From Bacillota bacterium (GTDB taxonomy: Bacteria; Bacillota; Clostridia; Christensenellales; SZUA-584): a stretch of DNA of 64,000 bases. The position numbers were made by a program, and so were the translations under genes. The stretch spans positions 1 to 64,000 of the forward strand of contig JAEWTL010000078.1 in NCBI GenBank assembly GCA_023459495.1, written 5' to 3'. This document shows positions 43,297 through 53,110 of the stretch, piece after piece. A model generated the notes under the pieces. That model was not told where the DNA came from, did no database searches, and saw only the letters and a list, made by a program, of their open reading frames with translations. The stretch's first letter is position 1, and each line of letters opens with the position of its first letter.

Positions 43297-44670
43297 ATGG
43301 AAACAAATAATAACATTTTGAATACTGCTTATACAGAATACTTTGATTTGTTAGATGGATACTTTAGAGGAATATATCAGCCTGGAATTGATAAGGATAT
43401 TCAAGCAAATTATATTATTCGAATGGAAAAGGCCGCCAAGGTTATTTTATTAAGTATAGATGATATAGCTGATGATATAGCTAAGTTCTGGAATAAATAT
43501 GCGGGGCCTGTATTATCCTATATAAGAGAAAAGGATATTTTCAAAGCTTTGTACTGCGGCCAAATTTCTCCCTTGGAAGGACAGCAATTTGTAAAAAGGA
43601 CTGCAATGTACGTTGACTCAATATTAATTGAAGACCCAATATCTGCACTTGTTCGAATAAAGAATTTATCTACAGATAATGCATATTTATTAAGAATGAT
43701 TCAACATGCTTTTAACTTGATGGATATGAAAGAATTATTCTTTGATATAGGAGGGTCTCCAATCTTAACCATATACCCTTCTTTTCATGATGATGATAAT
43801 AATCAAAAGTTAAAAGAATATGTTCATAATTATGGTTTGCTTTATTTTTCTGAGCTTTTAGATAACAATTTTAATGATATCGATTCTTTTTTAGATTATT
43901 TTAAATCCTTTAACAATCCAGATAAGCTTACTAAGGTCATTAAGCAGCCTGAGATGTTACCAAAGAATGAGAATCAAAGTATATACGATTTTGTTAATGA
44001 AGTATATAAATCAATAGTTGAAAGTAGACGGGACTCTTCGGGTGTAACCATTGGTACAGCTTTAGCGCATAAAATATTAGGTCAGTTAACAGGAATTGGG
44101 ACTTACTTATTTCAATCAAGTATTCTCAATTCACAACTTGCATTCGACTCTGAATATTACTGGAAAATTTATAAGTGGAATATAAACCATCAAAATAAAG
44201 ACATCAATATTGATGACTTAGTTTTAAATTCTCTTAACCTAGAGAATTTTAGCTGGTTAGGTAATATTCCAATTGATAAACTTATTTTATTAAAAAAAGA
44301 AGGCGAGTTATCAAAAGTACGTAATGTTTTAAGAAAAAATATATATTCATGTACAAGTTCTAAAGGTGACATAACAGAAATTTCATCTAAAGCGTTATAT
44401 AATATTGAGGAAGCATTAAAAGAACATAACAGTCAAGTTAAAGAAATAGAAAAAGCATTAAGGAAGAAATTTATTATTGATGGTCCTATAATAATATTAG
44501 GAATTGTTTCAGCGATTTTTTCCGGTCCATTATCGCTTGTCCCAACTTTAGGACTAGCTTCTACAATATATGGAGGATGTGACTTAACAAAAAGTATTAT
44601 TACATCTTTTGAAATGAAAAAGCACATGAAAACAGGGGTATTTGGTATGTTATTTAATGCAAAGAAATAG
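43297..44670 (+). CDS. protein of unknown function with C-terminal membrane hairpin
   Basis: A 457-residue, Asn/Ile/Lys-rich protein from an AT-rich region unlike the rest of the window. The bulk (1-390) is predicted mostly helical with no recognised catalytic motif. Near the C-terminus, after a charged helix, IIDGPIIILGIVSAIFSG and LSLVPTLGLASTIYGG could form a membrane hairpin. AAGGTG precedes the ATG. It is followed 8 nt later by the SEC-C gene. Base composition indicates recent acquisition. Function cannot be assigned. Confidence 0.7.
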   Translation: METNNNILNTAYTEYFDLLDGYFRGIYQPGIDKDIQANYIIRMEKAAKVILLSIDDIADDIAKFWNKYAGPVLSYIREKDIFKALYCGQISPLEGQQFVKRTAMYVDSILIEDPISALVRIKNLSTDNAYLLRMIQHAFNLMDMKELFFDIGGSPILTIYPSFHDDDNNQKLKEYVHNYGLLYFSELLDNNFNDIDSFLDYFKSFNNPDKLTKVIKQPEMLPKNENQSIYDFVNEVYKSIVESRRDSSGVTIGTALAHKILGQLTGIGTYLFQSSILNSQLAFDSEYYWKIYKWNINHQNKDINIDDLVLNSLNLENFSWLGNIPIDKLILLKKEGELSKVRNVLRKNIYSCTSSKGDITEISSKALYNIEEALKEHNSQVKEIEKALRKKFIIDGPIIILGIVSAIFSGPLSLVPTLGLASTIYGGCDLTKSIITSFEMKKHMKTGVFGMLFNAKK

Positions 44671-44678
44671 GGTGAATT

Positions 44679-45560
44679 ATGGATACATTTGATGCAAATG
44701 AATTTAAATTAAGTCTTATTGCATATTTAAATTATGTAGACCGAAAGTTAAAGAAGGATAATTCTTTTGACCCTCATCCATTAATTAAGGCCATTAATTG
44801 CGCATTTAATAATAGCATCAATTTAAAGATTGGGGAAACAGTAATAGGTGTTTCCGGTGATGCAAATAACTATCCTGATGATTCACCAAAAGAACTATAT
44901 TCTATCGTAATACGAAAAGAAGATATGGGGTTTACATTATTAAGCGTATACGATATTACAGTAGCAAAAGAAATTCCTCTTATGCTTGCCATTAATTTAA
45001 TCATTATTTCAATGAAGATGGACAAATTTGATGGTGAATATATACCTGTAGATAATGCAATAACTATTATAAATGAGACTCTGGTGAATTATAACATTGT
45101 TCGCTTTAATAATTTAGAATGGAAAGAGGCAAGGGATAATTTTAAAAAAATACTACATGACGGTAAACTAAGTATATCCGATCAAGTTTACTCAGAAGAA
45201 CTTCGTAGAGAATTTCTTAGCATAACTTATAATACTTCTTGGGAGGATTATCCTTCAAGAGTTCGGAATATGATTACTTCCACTTGGATAAATAGTAAAG
45301 CAGAGAATATACAGCCTAATAAAGAATTGATTTCTTTCTCTTCAATAGAAAATACAATGCCCAAGTATAAAATAATGGGATTTGTTCGCGAAATTCTTTA
45401 TGGAAATACTTCAGAATATTTAGATGAAAAGCGCCCTGACTCTACAATTCAGAAGAATGAAAAAAAAGTTTTTTTTAACAGTAAAAAAGTTGGTCGAAAT
45501 GATCCGTGTCCTTGTAAAAGCGGTAAAAAGTATAAAAAATGTTGTGGTCAAAACAAATAG
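44679..45560 (+). CDS. SEC-C-motif protein of unknown function
   Basis: A 293-residue protein ending with a SEC-C zinc motif, NDPCPCKSGKKYKKCCG (CxC...CC). This is known from SecA and from many accessory proteins where it recruits partners or ribosomes. The first 260 residues are not recognised. It shares the AT-rich composition and direction of the preceding gene, and the two are probably one transcription unit. The 3' end meets the RimK-like gene tail-to-tail with an 11-nt gap. Confidence 0.8.
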   Translation: MDTFDANEFKLSLIAYLNYVDRKLKKDNSFDPHPLIKAINCAFNNSINLKIGETVIGVSGDANNYPDDSPKELYSIVIRKEDMGFTLLSVYDITVAKEIPLMLAINLIIISMKMDKFDGEYIPVDNAITIINETLVNYNIVRFNNLEWKEARDNFKKILHDGKLSISDQVYSEELRREFLSITYNTSWEDYPSRVRNMITSTWINSKAENIQPNKELISFSSIENTMPKYKIMGFVREILYGNTSEYLDEKRPDSTIQKNEKKVFFNSKKVGRNDPCPCKSGKKYKKCCGQNK

Positions 45561-45571
45561 CCCCTCCCCCG

Positions 45572-46480
45572 TCACTTAAACATGCCATACCGTATCCGGA
45601 TGTAGTGGTATATCTCCTCCGGTATGTTAACGTTGCAGCAGGAGGAAAGCCCCTGAAAGCCGGGCGAGGAATTCACTTCGCAGATCTTGAAATGATCCTT
45701 GTCGAACAGCAGATCCACGCCCGCGATGTCGAGGCCCAATATCCGCGCGGCCTCGGTAGCCAGCCACTCGATCTCAGGCGTCACCTCGTACTCTTTCACC
45801 GTGCCGCCCGCCGAATAGTTCGCCTTAAAGCCCGTGTCGCATGCCTGCCGCTCCATGCAGCCCACCACGCGCCCGCCGATTACGAATACGCGTAGGTCCC
45901 GCCCGAAGCTGGACTGCACGAACTCCTGCAATATCAGGTTGAACTTGGGGTTGGTCAGCTCGATGAGCTGGATCAGGTCAATGAGGTGGCTCTTCTTCTC
46001 CGCGAGGAACACGCCCTTGCCCTGCGAGCCGGAGATGGCCTTGATAACCACCGGGAAGCCGAGCTGCTGTTCAATGAGCTCCGCGTCGATGGGGAATTTC
46101 ATCAGCATCGTCTTGGGTACAGGCATGTTGCGTTCCGCGAGTATCTGGTGGGTGTAGAGTTTATCCTTCACCGTGTCCACGCTGGCCGACGAGTTGATGC
46201 ACGGCACGCCGAGCTTCTCCAGATGGCGCAGGATGGACAGCGCGAAATAAGTGGTGCCAGCGCCCATGCGCGGAATCACAAAGTCGGGCAGCGAGTCGGG
46301 CACGCCGTCCACAAAGATACTCTTCTTATCCTCCCGTGTCACGATGAGGTCAAACTGCTCGGGCCGCAGCACTTTAAGCTCGATGGCCTGCTGCGCCGCC
46401 ACCTCGATGAACCGCTGAATCTCAAAGCTCTCGGGCTTCAGGTTTTCTTCGGTGTCCTTGTAGATGATCCACCCTTTCAT
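45572..46480 (-). CDS. RimK-family ATP-grasp ligase
   Basis: A 302-residue enzyme. The ATP-grasp region has VPKTMLMKF, FPVVIKAISGSQGKGVFL (glycine-rich loop) and LQEFVQSSFGRDLRVFVIGGRVVG, with the metal site IAGVDLLFDKDHFKICEVNSSPGFQGL. RimK-type ligases add amino acids (often glutamate) to a protein or small-molecule carboxylate. The start MKGWIIYK has GGAG 7 nt upstream. Acceptor unknown. Confidence 0.88.
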   Translation of the reverse strand: MKGWIIYKDTEENLKPESFEIQRFIEVAAQQAIELKVLRPEQFDLIVTREDKKSIFVDGVPDSLPDFVIPRMGAGTTYFALSILRHLEKLGVPCINSSASVDTVKDKLYTHQILAERNMPVPKTMLMKFPIDAELIEQQLGFPVVIKAISGSQGKGVFLAEKKSHLIDLIQLIELTNPKFNLILQEFVQSSFGRDLRVFVIGGRVVGCMERQACDTGFKANYSAGGTVKEYEVTPEIEWLATEAARILGLDIAGVDLLFDKDHFKICEVNSSPGFQGLSSCCNVNIPEEIYHYIRIRYGMFK

Positions 46481-46759
46481 GCCGCCGCTCCGCAAAAGCG
46501 CCCGGACGTCGGTGCCCGGGGCCGTGTAGCGTAATATTACGCCACACGCATATGCAATATGCGTCGGTTCGTCGCCGGGTCGGTGTCTATTTTTGCGCCT
46601 TTTTGGGCGGCGTTGACACGCAACCCTGCCGCCCTTCCGAGTCCATTAAACCCCTCCCTCTTTACGGAAAGTCCGAGAATTCTTAATCAGGCAAGAGTTT
46701 ACCTTGACGGCGAAAAATGGTATACTGCACAATGGTATCATAGTTTTAGGGAGGGCATC

Positions 46760-47473
46760 ATGATCGAATTAAAAGAAGTATCCAAAACCTACGGCGGCAA
46801 GGTAAAGGCGCTGGACCGCGTCAGCCTGCGCGTGGACTCAGGCTGCATCTACGGCTTCCTTGGCCCCAACGGCGCGGGCAAGACTACAGCCATCAAGCTG
46901 ATCACCGGCATCCTGCAGGCGGACGGCGGGCAGATCCTCGTGGAAGGCATCGACATCGCCCAGGACCCCATCGGCGCCAAAAAGCTTATCGGCTTTGTGC
47001 CGGACGACCCGAACGTATTCCTGCGCTTAAAGGGTGTGGAATACCTCTCCTTTATGGCGGATATCTACGGCGTGGGACGGGAGCGCAAGGACCGGATCGA
47101 AAACCTCGCGCAGCGCTTTGAAATGGATAAAGCGCTGGACGACAAGATACTGAGCTATTCGCACGGCATGCGCCAGAAGATACTCATCATGGGCGCGCTG
47201 ATCCACCGGCCCCCGGTATGGATTCTGGACGAGCCCATGACCGGGTTGGACGCCAAATCGTCGTTTGCGCTCAAGCAGATGATGCGCGAGCACGCCGACG
47301 AGGGCAGCACAGTGTTCTTCTCCACGCACGTGATGGAAGTGGCCGAAAAGATTTGCGACAAGGTGGCTGTCGTCGACAAAGGCCATATCCTCTACGCGGG
47401 CGATTTAAGCGGCATGCACACCGGCAACGCTTCGCTCGAGCAGATGTTCCTGGAGATGACCGAAAATGCGTAA
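46760..47473 (+). CDS. ABC transporter ATP-binding protein
   Basis: A 237-residue ATPase: Walker A FLGPNGAGKTTAIK (about 34-47), signature YSHGMRQK (variant of LSGGQ, near 136), Walker B VWILDEPMTGLD, and switch His in FSTHVMEV. The start at 46760 follows AGGGAGGG; the frame extends upstream. It overlaps the permease gene by 8 nt. The pair looks like an exporter of the ABC-2 class; cargo unknown. Confidence 0.9.
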   Translation: MIELKEVSKTYGGKVKALDRVSLRVDSGCIYGFLGPNGAGKTTAIKLITGILQADGGQILVEGIDIAQDPIGAKKLIGFVPDDPNVFLRLKGVEYLSFMADIYGVGRERKDRIENLAQRFEMDKALDDKILSYSHGMRQKILIMGALIHRPPVWILDEPMTGLDAKSSFALKQMMREHADEGSTVFFSTHVMEVAEKICDKVAVVDKGHILYAGDLSGMHTGNASLEQMFLEMTENA

Positions 47474-49088
47474 CACACTGATTTTAACGCGGACGCTGCT
47501 GAAAAGCGGCGGGTTGTTTAACGGCGGGAACATGGGCAAGCGCGGGCGCTTTCTCGTACCGGTGCTGCTCGGCTTTGCTTTCTTAAGCTTTGCGTTTACG
47601 ATCGGCATGATGACATATGGCCTGTATCAGGCACTTGCGACGGTGGGCCTGCAAACGGTGCTGCTGCCGCTCGCCTTTGGCGCCACGAGTGCGGTGATCT
47701 TCTTCTTCGGCATCTTCTACACAATCTCGGTGATGTACCACGCGACGGACATCTCCCTGCTGCTGTATATGCCGCTTCGGTCGTGGCAGATCCTCGCGGC
47801 CAAGTTTATCACGCTTGTCATCTACGAGTACATATTTGAAGCGTTCATCCTCTTGCCGATACTGGTGGTATACTCCGTGCTGGCCGCTGTCGGGCCGTTG
47901 TTCATCATTTACGCGGTGCTGCTTGCGCTCGTCACTCCGGTCATCGCGCTGTGCATCGCGTCGGTCATCATTATGGTGGTGATGCGCTTTACGCGGTTTG
48001 CGAAGAACAAGCAGCTCTTCAGCTATATCTCCGGCATCCTCGCGCTCGTCATCGCCGTGGGTTTCAATATACTGATGCAGATGGGCGTGCGGAACATGAA
48101 CGTCGACCCCAGCGCGCTTGCGTCGCTTGTGCCGCTGTTCTCCCGCATCTTCCCCGGCACCGGCTTTGCCGCCAATGCGCTGATTGAAAGCACCAGCGTG
48201 ATGGGATTCCTGAACCTGCTGATTTATCTCGTATGCTGCGCCGCCGCGGTTGCGGTCTTCCTGCTTTTGGGACAGCTGCTGTACTACAAGGGTGTCGCGG
48301 GCGTCACCGAGTCTTCCGCGAAACGCCGGGCCATCTCCTCCGAAGAGCTGCTCAAGGAGACCGAAGGTGCGCCGGTGCTGTTGTCTTACATCAAGAAGGA
48401 GATCAGGCTGCTTTTCCGCTCCCCTGTCGCGTTCCTGCAGTGCGTGCTGATCAACCTCATCTGGCCGTTCGTGATGGTGGTGATGCTATATTCCAGTAAC
48501 GGCTCCCTCGATGCTGTCCGACAGATGGTCAATTCAGCCAGCCCGGTTACGGTGCTCACGATACTCGCAGGCGCAGGCGCGTTTCTCTCGTGCGCCAATG
48601 CGGTCACAAGTTCCGCGTTCTCGCGCGAGGGCAAGGGCATCTACTTTATGAAATACATCCCGGTGCCGTATAAGCGCCAACTCATGGCCAAGGGGCTTAC
48701 CGGCATCATACTCTCCGCCATCGGTATCGTGCTGCTGTGCGCCGTAGCGCTGGTATTTGGCGCTGATGTGCTCCCCGTACTGGGCGGGCTTATCCTGGGG
48801 ATTGCGCTGAGCGTAGCAGGCTCCGTGTCGGGGCTGCTCATCGATGCGTCCCGGCCCAAGCTGGAGTGGAGCAACGAGCAGCAGGCGATCAAACAGAACG
48901 TGAACGTGCTGCTGCACATGCTCGTAGGTCTGGTGATCGCGCTCGCGGCGATCCTGCCCGTGCTGCTTCTGCACCTGCCGGACGTGTGGGCTGTCCTATA
49001 CATTGCTGTGCTGGCTGTGGTGCTCGGCGCGCTGCTGATCAGCGGCGGAAAAGGCGCGGCGCGGCGGCTGGCGGAAATGGACGTTTAA
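47466..49088 (+). CDS. ABC-2-type exporter permease
   Basis: A 540-residue membrane protein with about twelve hydrophobic segments in two halves, separated by a cytoplasmic region near residues 280-310 (KRRAISSEELLKETEGAPV). It belongs with the large putative ABC exporter permeases of Firmicutes. It overlaps the ATPase gene and is followed by lemA after 77 nt. Confidence 0.8.
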   Translation: MRNTLILTRTLLKSGGLFNGGNMGKRGRFLVPVLLGFAFLSFAFTIGMMTYGLYQALATVGLQTVLLPLAFGATSAVIFFFGIFYTISVMYHATDISLLLYMPLRSWQILAAKFITLVIYEYIFEAFILLPILVVYSVLAAVGPLFIIYAVLLALVTPVIALCIASVIIMVVMRFTRFAKNKQLFSYISGILALVIAVGFNILMQMGVRNMNVDPSALASLVPLFSRIFPGTGFAANALIESTSVMGFLNLLIYLVCCAAAVAVFLLLGQLLYYKGVAGVTESSAKRRAISSEELLKETEGAPVLLSYIKKEIRLLFRSPVAFLQCVLINLIWPFVMVVMLYSSNGSLDAVRQMVNSASPVTVLTILAGAGAFLSCANAVTSSAFSREGKGIYFMKYIPVPYKRQLMAKGLTGIILSAIGIVLLCAVALVFGADVLPVLGGLILGIALSVAGSVSGLLIDASRPKLEWSNEQQAIKQNVNVLLHMLVGLVIALAAILPVLLLHLPDVWAVLYIAVLAVVLGALLISGGKGAARRLAEMDV

Positions 49089-49165
49089 CCCCGCAGGGCG
49101 CCCAAAGCATTGTCTTTGGCGACGCGGATAACTTCAACTACCTGAAATTTTAAGGAGGGCTTGAT

Positions 49166-49726
49166 ATGGGACCTGTAATTGGAATCGTTGCCGGAGCGGT
49201 CGTACTGCTCCTCATCGTCTGGTTCATCGCGTCGTATAACCGCTTTGTGAAGCTGAAGAACGCCATCGAGGAAGCGTTCTCCACGATGGACGTGTACCTG
49301 AAAAAACGCTATGACCTCATCCCGAACCTCGTGGAAACGGTGAAGGGATATGCCGCCCACGAAAAGGACACGCTGGAGCGAGTAATCGCCGCGCGCAATG
49401 CCGCTGTCTCCGCAAAGACCGTGGAAGACAAGGTGGTAAGTGAAAACGCGCTCTCCGGTATGCTGCGCTCGCTGTTCGCGCTGGCTGAAGCGTACCCGGA
49501 CCTCAAGGCCAACACCAACTTCATGCAACTGCAGGGTGAACTGCAGCGCATGGAGGACGAGATTGCAAACTCGCGCAAGTACTACAACGCGGTCGTCAAA
49601 GAGTACAACACCCGCCGCGAGTCGTTCCCGAGCAACATCGTCGCGGGCATGTTCCACTTCCAGAAGAAGCCACTGTTCGAGGTCGCTTCGGATGTCGAGC
49701 GTGAGAACGTGAAGGTACAGTTCTAA
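49166..49726 (+). CDS. LemA family protein
   Basis: A 186-residue protein with an N-terminal membrane helix (IGIVAGAVVLLLIVWFI) and a coiled helical domain. YNRFVKLKNAIEEAFSTMDVYLKKRYDLIPNLVETVKGYAAHE is the LemA signature. GGAGG precedes the ATG. LemA proteins often sit beside DUF2207/TPM-type membrane proteins, as here. Precise function in the envelope is not known. Confidence 0.93.
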   Translation: MGPVIGIVAGAVVLLLIVWFIASYNRFVKLKNAIEEAFSTMDVYLKKRYDLIPNLVETVKGYAAHEKDTLERVIAARNAAVSAKTVEDKVVSENALSGMLRSLFALAEAYPDLKANTNFMQLQGELQRMEDEIANSRKYYNAVVKEYNTRRESFPSNIVAGMFHFQKKPLFEVASDVERENVKVQF

Positions 49727-49803
49727 ATCATACATTGCTGTTGCTGCAGGGCGGGTCTTTACCCGCCCTCAATATTACTCCTCCCAAGAAAGGCGGAGAT
49801 CAA

Positions 49804-51786
49804 ATGAAAAAACTCTGGAAAAAGGCGCTGGCTGCCCTCGCGGCGGCTGTGCTGCTGCTGGCCTGCATACCCTCCACGGCTGCGGCAGGCGATTATTTCG
49901 ATATCCTCAGCCATGACATGCACATCGTGATATCCGAAAACAACGTGGCGCATATCACGGAGACTCTGGTGCTCGACTATACGTATCCCAGTCACGGGTT
50001 CTACTTCTCCGTGCAGTACAAAGGCGTGGGCTACTACTACATGAACGATGACTGGCAGGCAGTGAAATTTCTGCAGCGCGTGGACGACTTTGACGTACAG
50101 GGCGGCACTCTGGGCAGCATGGAGCCTGTCAATTTCGAATTGTCACGCTCCAGCTACGACGACGGTTCGCGCTATCTCGATGCCAAAATCGGCAGCGCGG
50201 ATACGGTGATCACCGGCGAGCAAACCTACGTTATCACGTACACGGTGGATATGGGCGACAACGGGCAGAAGGATTTCGACGAGTTCTACCGCAATCTGTT
50301 CTATTGGGACTATGGCTATACGACCGAGCAGGCCACGTTCACCATCGATTTTCCCAAGGATTTTGACGAAGATCTGGTGAATGTCACCATGGGCGATTAC
50401 GGCTCCACCAGCACCGCTGACGTATCGTGGGAGAAGAACGGCAATACCCTGACCGGACGTGCGCTGCGGCCCCTTAACGGTGGTGAGATGATCACGGTGC
50501 GCGCAGAGTTCCCGGACGATTATTATACAGGCGAGCGGGACCCCTACGCCATATGGAACATATCGGCCTTTGTGGTGAGCGGCCTGTGTGTGCTGATCGC
50601 GGTTCTGCTCTGGTTTTTTTTCGGGCGCGACCGCAAGGTTTACCCCACCGTGGAGTTCTACCCTCCCGATGGCATGACTCCGGCTGAAGCAGGCTTTATC
50701 ATCGACGGTGAAGTGGACAACAAAGACGTAACCTCGCTGCTGCTTTACTGGGCCGACAAGGGCTATATCCAGATCATCGAGGAAGGCCCTTCCGACTTTA
50801 CCCTCGCCAAGCTCAAAGACCTTGAGGACGGCCGCAGCTATGAGAAGAGTATGTTTAAGGCGCTGTTCAAGAACCGCGATACGGTCTCAAACCACACCTT
50901 GCGGCAGACGTTTTATACCACGATGACGCAGACCAAAAGCGGCGTGCGGCTGTGGTTTGAAAGCGCCAAAGAGCGCAACGTATTTACCAAATCGTCCGGC
51001 ACGGCCCGCGCCTTCATGAAGCTTCTGACGATGCTGCCCGTGGCGTACGCGCTGTTCATGTACATATTCCGCGATAGCGATGATCTGTTCTTATCGCTCG
51101 TCATTGCGGGGCTGCTGTGCTGGCTCTTAAGCCTGCCGGTGTTCCTGCTCGTGGACGTGTTTGAAAAATGGCGCTCCACTCCGCCCGGAAGACGCATGTC
51201 GCGGCTCATCCTTTTTGCGATCGTATTCATGATCCTGTTCGCGCTGTACGTGTTCGCCGTACCCGCGATCTTCTCGTCCACGCTGGAATTTGCGTCGCTG
51301 TACATCACCATTGCCAGCACGGCCGCTACGCTCATCATGCTGCCGCTGGCCGTGGTCATGCGCAAGCGCACGGAGCAGGGCGCGAAGTGGTTCGGGCAGC
51401 TGCTCGGCTTCCGCACCTTTATCGAAAAGGCCGAGAAGGACCGCATCGAGCGGCTGGTGGAGGAAAACCCCTCCTACTTCTACAATGTGCTGCCCTACGC
51501 CTATGTGCTGGGTGTCACGGACGCCTGGGCGCACAAGTTTGAGGGCATCGGCATGCAGCAGCCCCAATGGTACACAGGTTACTATCCGGGCCGCGCGTTC
51601 AACACCATCTGGTTCGCGTCCGCGGTATCGCGTGGCATGGGTGGCTTCTCATCCGCTATGGCAACGCGTCCCGCCAGCTCGGGCGGCGGCTTCGGCGGAG
51701 GCGGATTCTCCGGTGGCGGCGGTTTCGGTGGCGGCGGGTTCTCCGGCGGTGGCTTCGGCGGCAGCGGCGGAGGCGGCGGCTGGTAA
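49804..51786 (+). CDS. DUF2207 membrane protein with Gly-rich tail
   Basis: A 660-residue protein. A signal peptide (KALAALAAAVLLLACIPSTAAA) leads to an extracytoplasmic DUF2207 domain of about 230 residues (HDMHIVISENNVAHITETLVLDYTY). Membrane segments follow near residues 260 and 430-530 with cytosolic parts between them. The C-terminus is a low-complexity FGGGGFSGGG run, typical of the family. Pairing with LemA is conserved in many Firmicutes. The start is placed at MKKLWKK, after GGCGGAG. Confidence 0.88.
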   Translation: MKKLWKKALAALAAAVLLLACIPSTAAAGDYFDILSHDMHIVISENNVAHITETLVLDYTYPSHGFYFSVQYKGVGYYYMNDDWQAVKFLQRVDDFDVQGGTLGSMEPVNFELSRSSYDDGSRYLDAKIGSADTVITGEQTYVITYTVDMGDNGQKDFDEFYRNLFYWDYGYTTEQATFTIDFPKDFDEDLVNVTMGDYGSTSTADVSWEKNGNTLTGRALRPLNGGEMITVRAEFPDDYYTGERDPYAIWNISAFVVSGLCVLIAVLLWFFFGRDRKVYPTVEFYPPDGMTPAEAGFIIDGEVDNKDVTSLLLYWADKGYIQIIEEGPSDFTLAKLKDLEDGRSYEKSMFKALFKNRDTVSNHTLRQTFYTTMTQTKSGVRLWFESAKERNVFTKSSGTARAFMKLLTMLPVAYALFMYIFRDSDDLFLSLVIAGLLCWLLSLPVFLLVDVFEKWRSTPPGRRMSRLILFAIVFMILFALYVFAVPAIFSSTLEFASLYITIASTAATLIMLPLAVVMRKRTEQGAKWFGQLLGFRTFIEKAEKDRIERLVEENPSYFYNVLPYAYVLGVTDAWAHKFEGIGMQQPQWYTGYYPGRAFNTIWFASAVSRGMGGFSSAMATRPASSGGGFGGGGFSGGGGFGGGGFSGGGFGGSGGGGGW

Positions 51787-51808
51787 GCAATACAAGTATT
51801 CAGTACAC

Positions 51809-51840
51809 GAAAGGGACGCAGTATGTTGCGTCCCTTTTTA
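51809..51840 (+). terminator. terminator of the ABC-LemA-DUF2207 block
   Basis: AAAGGGACGC and GCGTCCCTTT form a 10-bp stem around AGTATGTT, with a T-run. Confidence 0.85.
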
Positions 51841-51976
51841 ATTGGTTTTCCCCGTTAGTAAAAAGGCAGTGGATAGAATTCCCCCGCCCCTGCGGTGTAC
51901 AGTCATCCCCTCTTATTCATGCATAAAATTCGTTGTTTTACCTGAAGATAATTAAAAATATCAAAGGAGCTTCCCA

Positions 51977-52099
51977 ATGAGAAAAGAACCGACAGAGAAA
52001 GAGCTTCCCTCAACACCCGATAACGCCAAGCACAAGTCTCGGCAGGTAAGAAGGAAAAACGGAAATATTTCGAAGAAGAACGTTTTAAACCAAAGATAG
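51977..52099 (+). CDS. small basic protein, 40 residues
   Basis: ATG at 51977 is preceded by AAAGGAG with a 7-nt gap. The product has 40 residues, is rich in Lys/Arg/Asn (KHKSRQVRRKNGNISKKN) and lacks a membrane segment. I do not recognise a family. It may bind nucleic acid, by charge only. The strong ribosome binding site is the main support. Confidence 0.45.
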   Translation: MRKEPTEKELPSTPDNAKHKSRQVRRKNGNISKKNVLNQR

Positions 52100-52131
52100 C
52101 GTACCTATTCGCAAGTGCAGGCCTTATCGTT

Positions 52132-52521
52132 TTACGGCATCGGATAGCCCTTCGGGTGATTCTTTTTGCGCCTGCGGAATTCCTCCAGCTGGCGCTCGTC
52201 CTCGATTTCGAGGTCGCGCACGCCTGCCATGGACTCGAGGTGGTGCGTAAATTCGTGGCTCAGGGTTTCCCGCAGCTGCTCCTTCATGGCGCTCTGGCTT
52301 AAGTGTCCGTATACCTGCGCAAACGAACCGTAATAGATGGCGATGTAGCGGCCAAGGCCTCCGCCGCGGATGTACTCGCCCATCGTCAAAAGGCCGTCCT
52401 CCGCCCCGCGCTTGGCCCGGTTCACGAGTACGATACCGCCCGACAGCTCATTAAAAAACTCCCGCGGAAACTCCTCCGCAATCTCGTCAAGCAGCTCCTG
52501 CATTTCGTCGATTGTAATCAT
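52132..52521 (-). CDS. zincin-like metallopeptidase family protein
   Basis: A 129-residue protein of the short metallopeptidase family (PF06262-like). The zinc site is LSHEFTHHLE (HExxHH) with flanking GGIVLVNRAK and GRYIAIYYGSFAQ. No signal peptide. The start MITIDEMQELL has GGAGGG 6 nt upstream; the open frame continues upstream without one. Natural substrates are unknown. Confidence 0.85.
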   Translation of the reverse strand: MITIDEMQELLDEIAEEFPREFFNELSGGIVLVNRAKRGAEDGLLTMGEYIRGGGLGRYIAIYYGSFAQVYGHLSQSAMKEQLRETLSHEFTHHLESMAGVRDLEIEDERQLEEFRRRKKNHPKGYPMP

Positions 52522-52564
52522 AGCTGTCCCTCCGGCTGTGCGTATGTCCCTCGTCTGCCCGCGC

Positions 52565-53110
52565 TCATTGGCTGAGCTCCCGGTACAGATCGATAAACTG
52601 GCTCTCCACTGCGGCCATATCCCGCAGGGAGAAGTCGTGCTCCATGGCGATATACGGCGCGGTATCAAACACCTTTGCTCCGGTGAGATTCAGGAATTCG
52701 TAGTACAGCATTGCGTCGTCAATCTCGTGCCAGCCGCGCTCCTCGTCTTCGGTCAGCTCCGGTATCTTCAGCGCCTGCGCGATGATCCCGGTTACTAGCT
52801 CCTCAGCCTCGGCATAGCCCGTCAGACGGTATTTCACCGGGCGCGGCACATCCGCAAGGTAGCTTTCCGAAGCGTCGTGCAGCAAGCAAACCAGCTGCGC
52901 CTGCCGGGATAGTCCGCGCGCTTTGGCCTCCAACGCACAGTTGACGCAGTGCTGCGCCACGGAATAGAAGTGGCGGATGTGGCCGTTGGCGCGCGTGGTG
53001 AGCGACAGCGCGTGCGCGATGTCCTCGATATGCACCTGCTCGCTCGTCATGTCGAACGGGTCCATATACACGCCCGAGAAGGTTCTGATATGGTTTCTCT
53101 GGTGCTTCAT
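52565..53110 (-). CDS. HD-domain phosphohydrolase (YfbR-like)
   Basis: A 181-residue protein. FYSVAQHCVNCALEA, LLHDASESYLADVPRPVK and the C-terminal Asp in IDDAMLYYEF give an intact HD metal site in the arrangement of YfbR-type 5'-nucleotidases. AGGAGCG precedes the ATG. Upstream of the metallopeptidase gene with 43 nt between them. Nucleotide substrate is inferred. Confidence 0.85.
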   Translation of the reverse strand: MKHQRNHIRTFSGVYMDPFDMTSEQVHIEDIAHALSLTTRANGHIRHFYSVAQHCVNCALEAKARGLSRQAQLVCLLHDASESYLADVPRPVKYRLTGYAEAEELVTGIIAQALKIPELTEDEERGWHEIDDAMLYYEFLNLTGAKVFDTAPYIAMEHDFSLRDMAAVESQFIDLYRELSQ

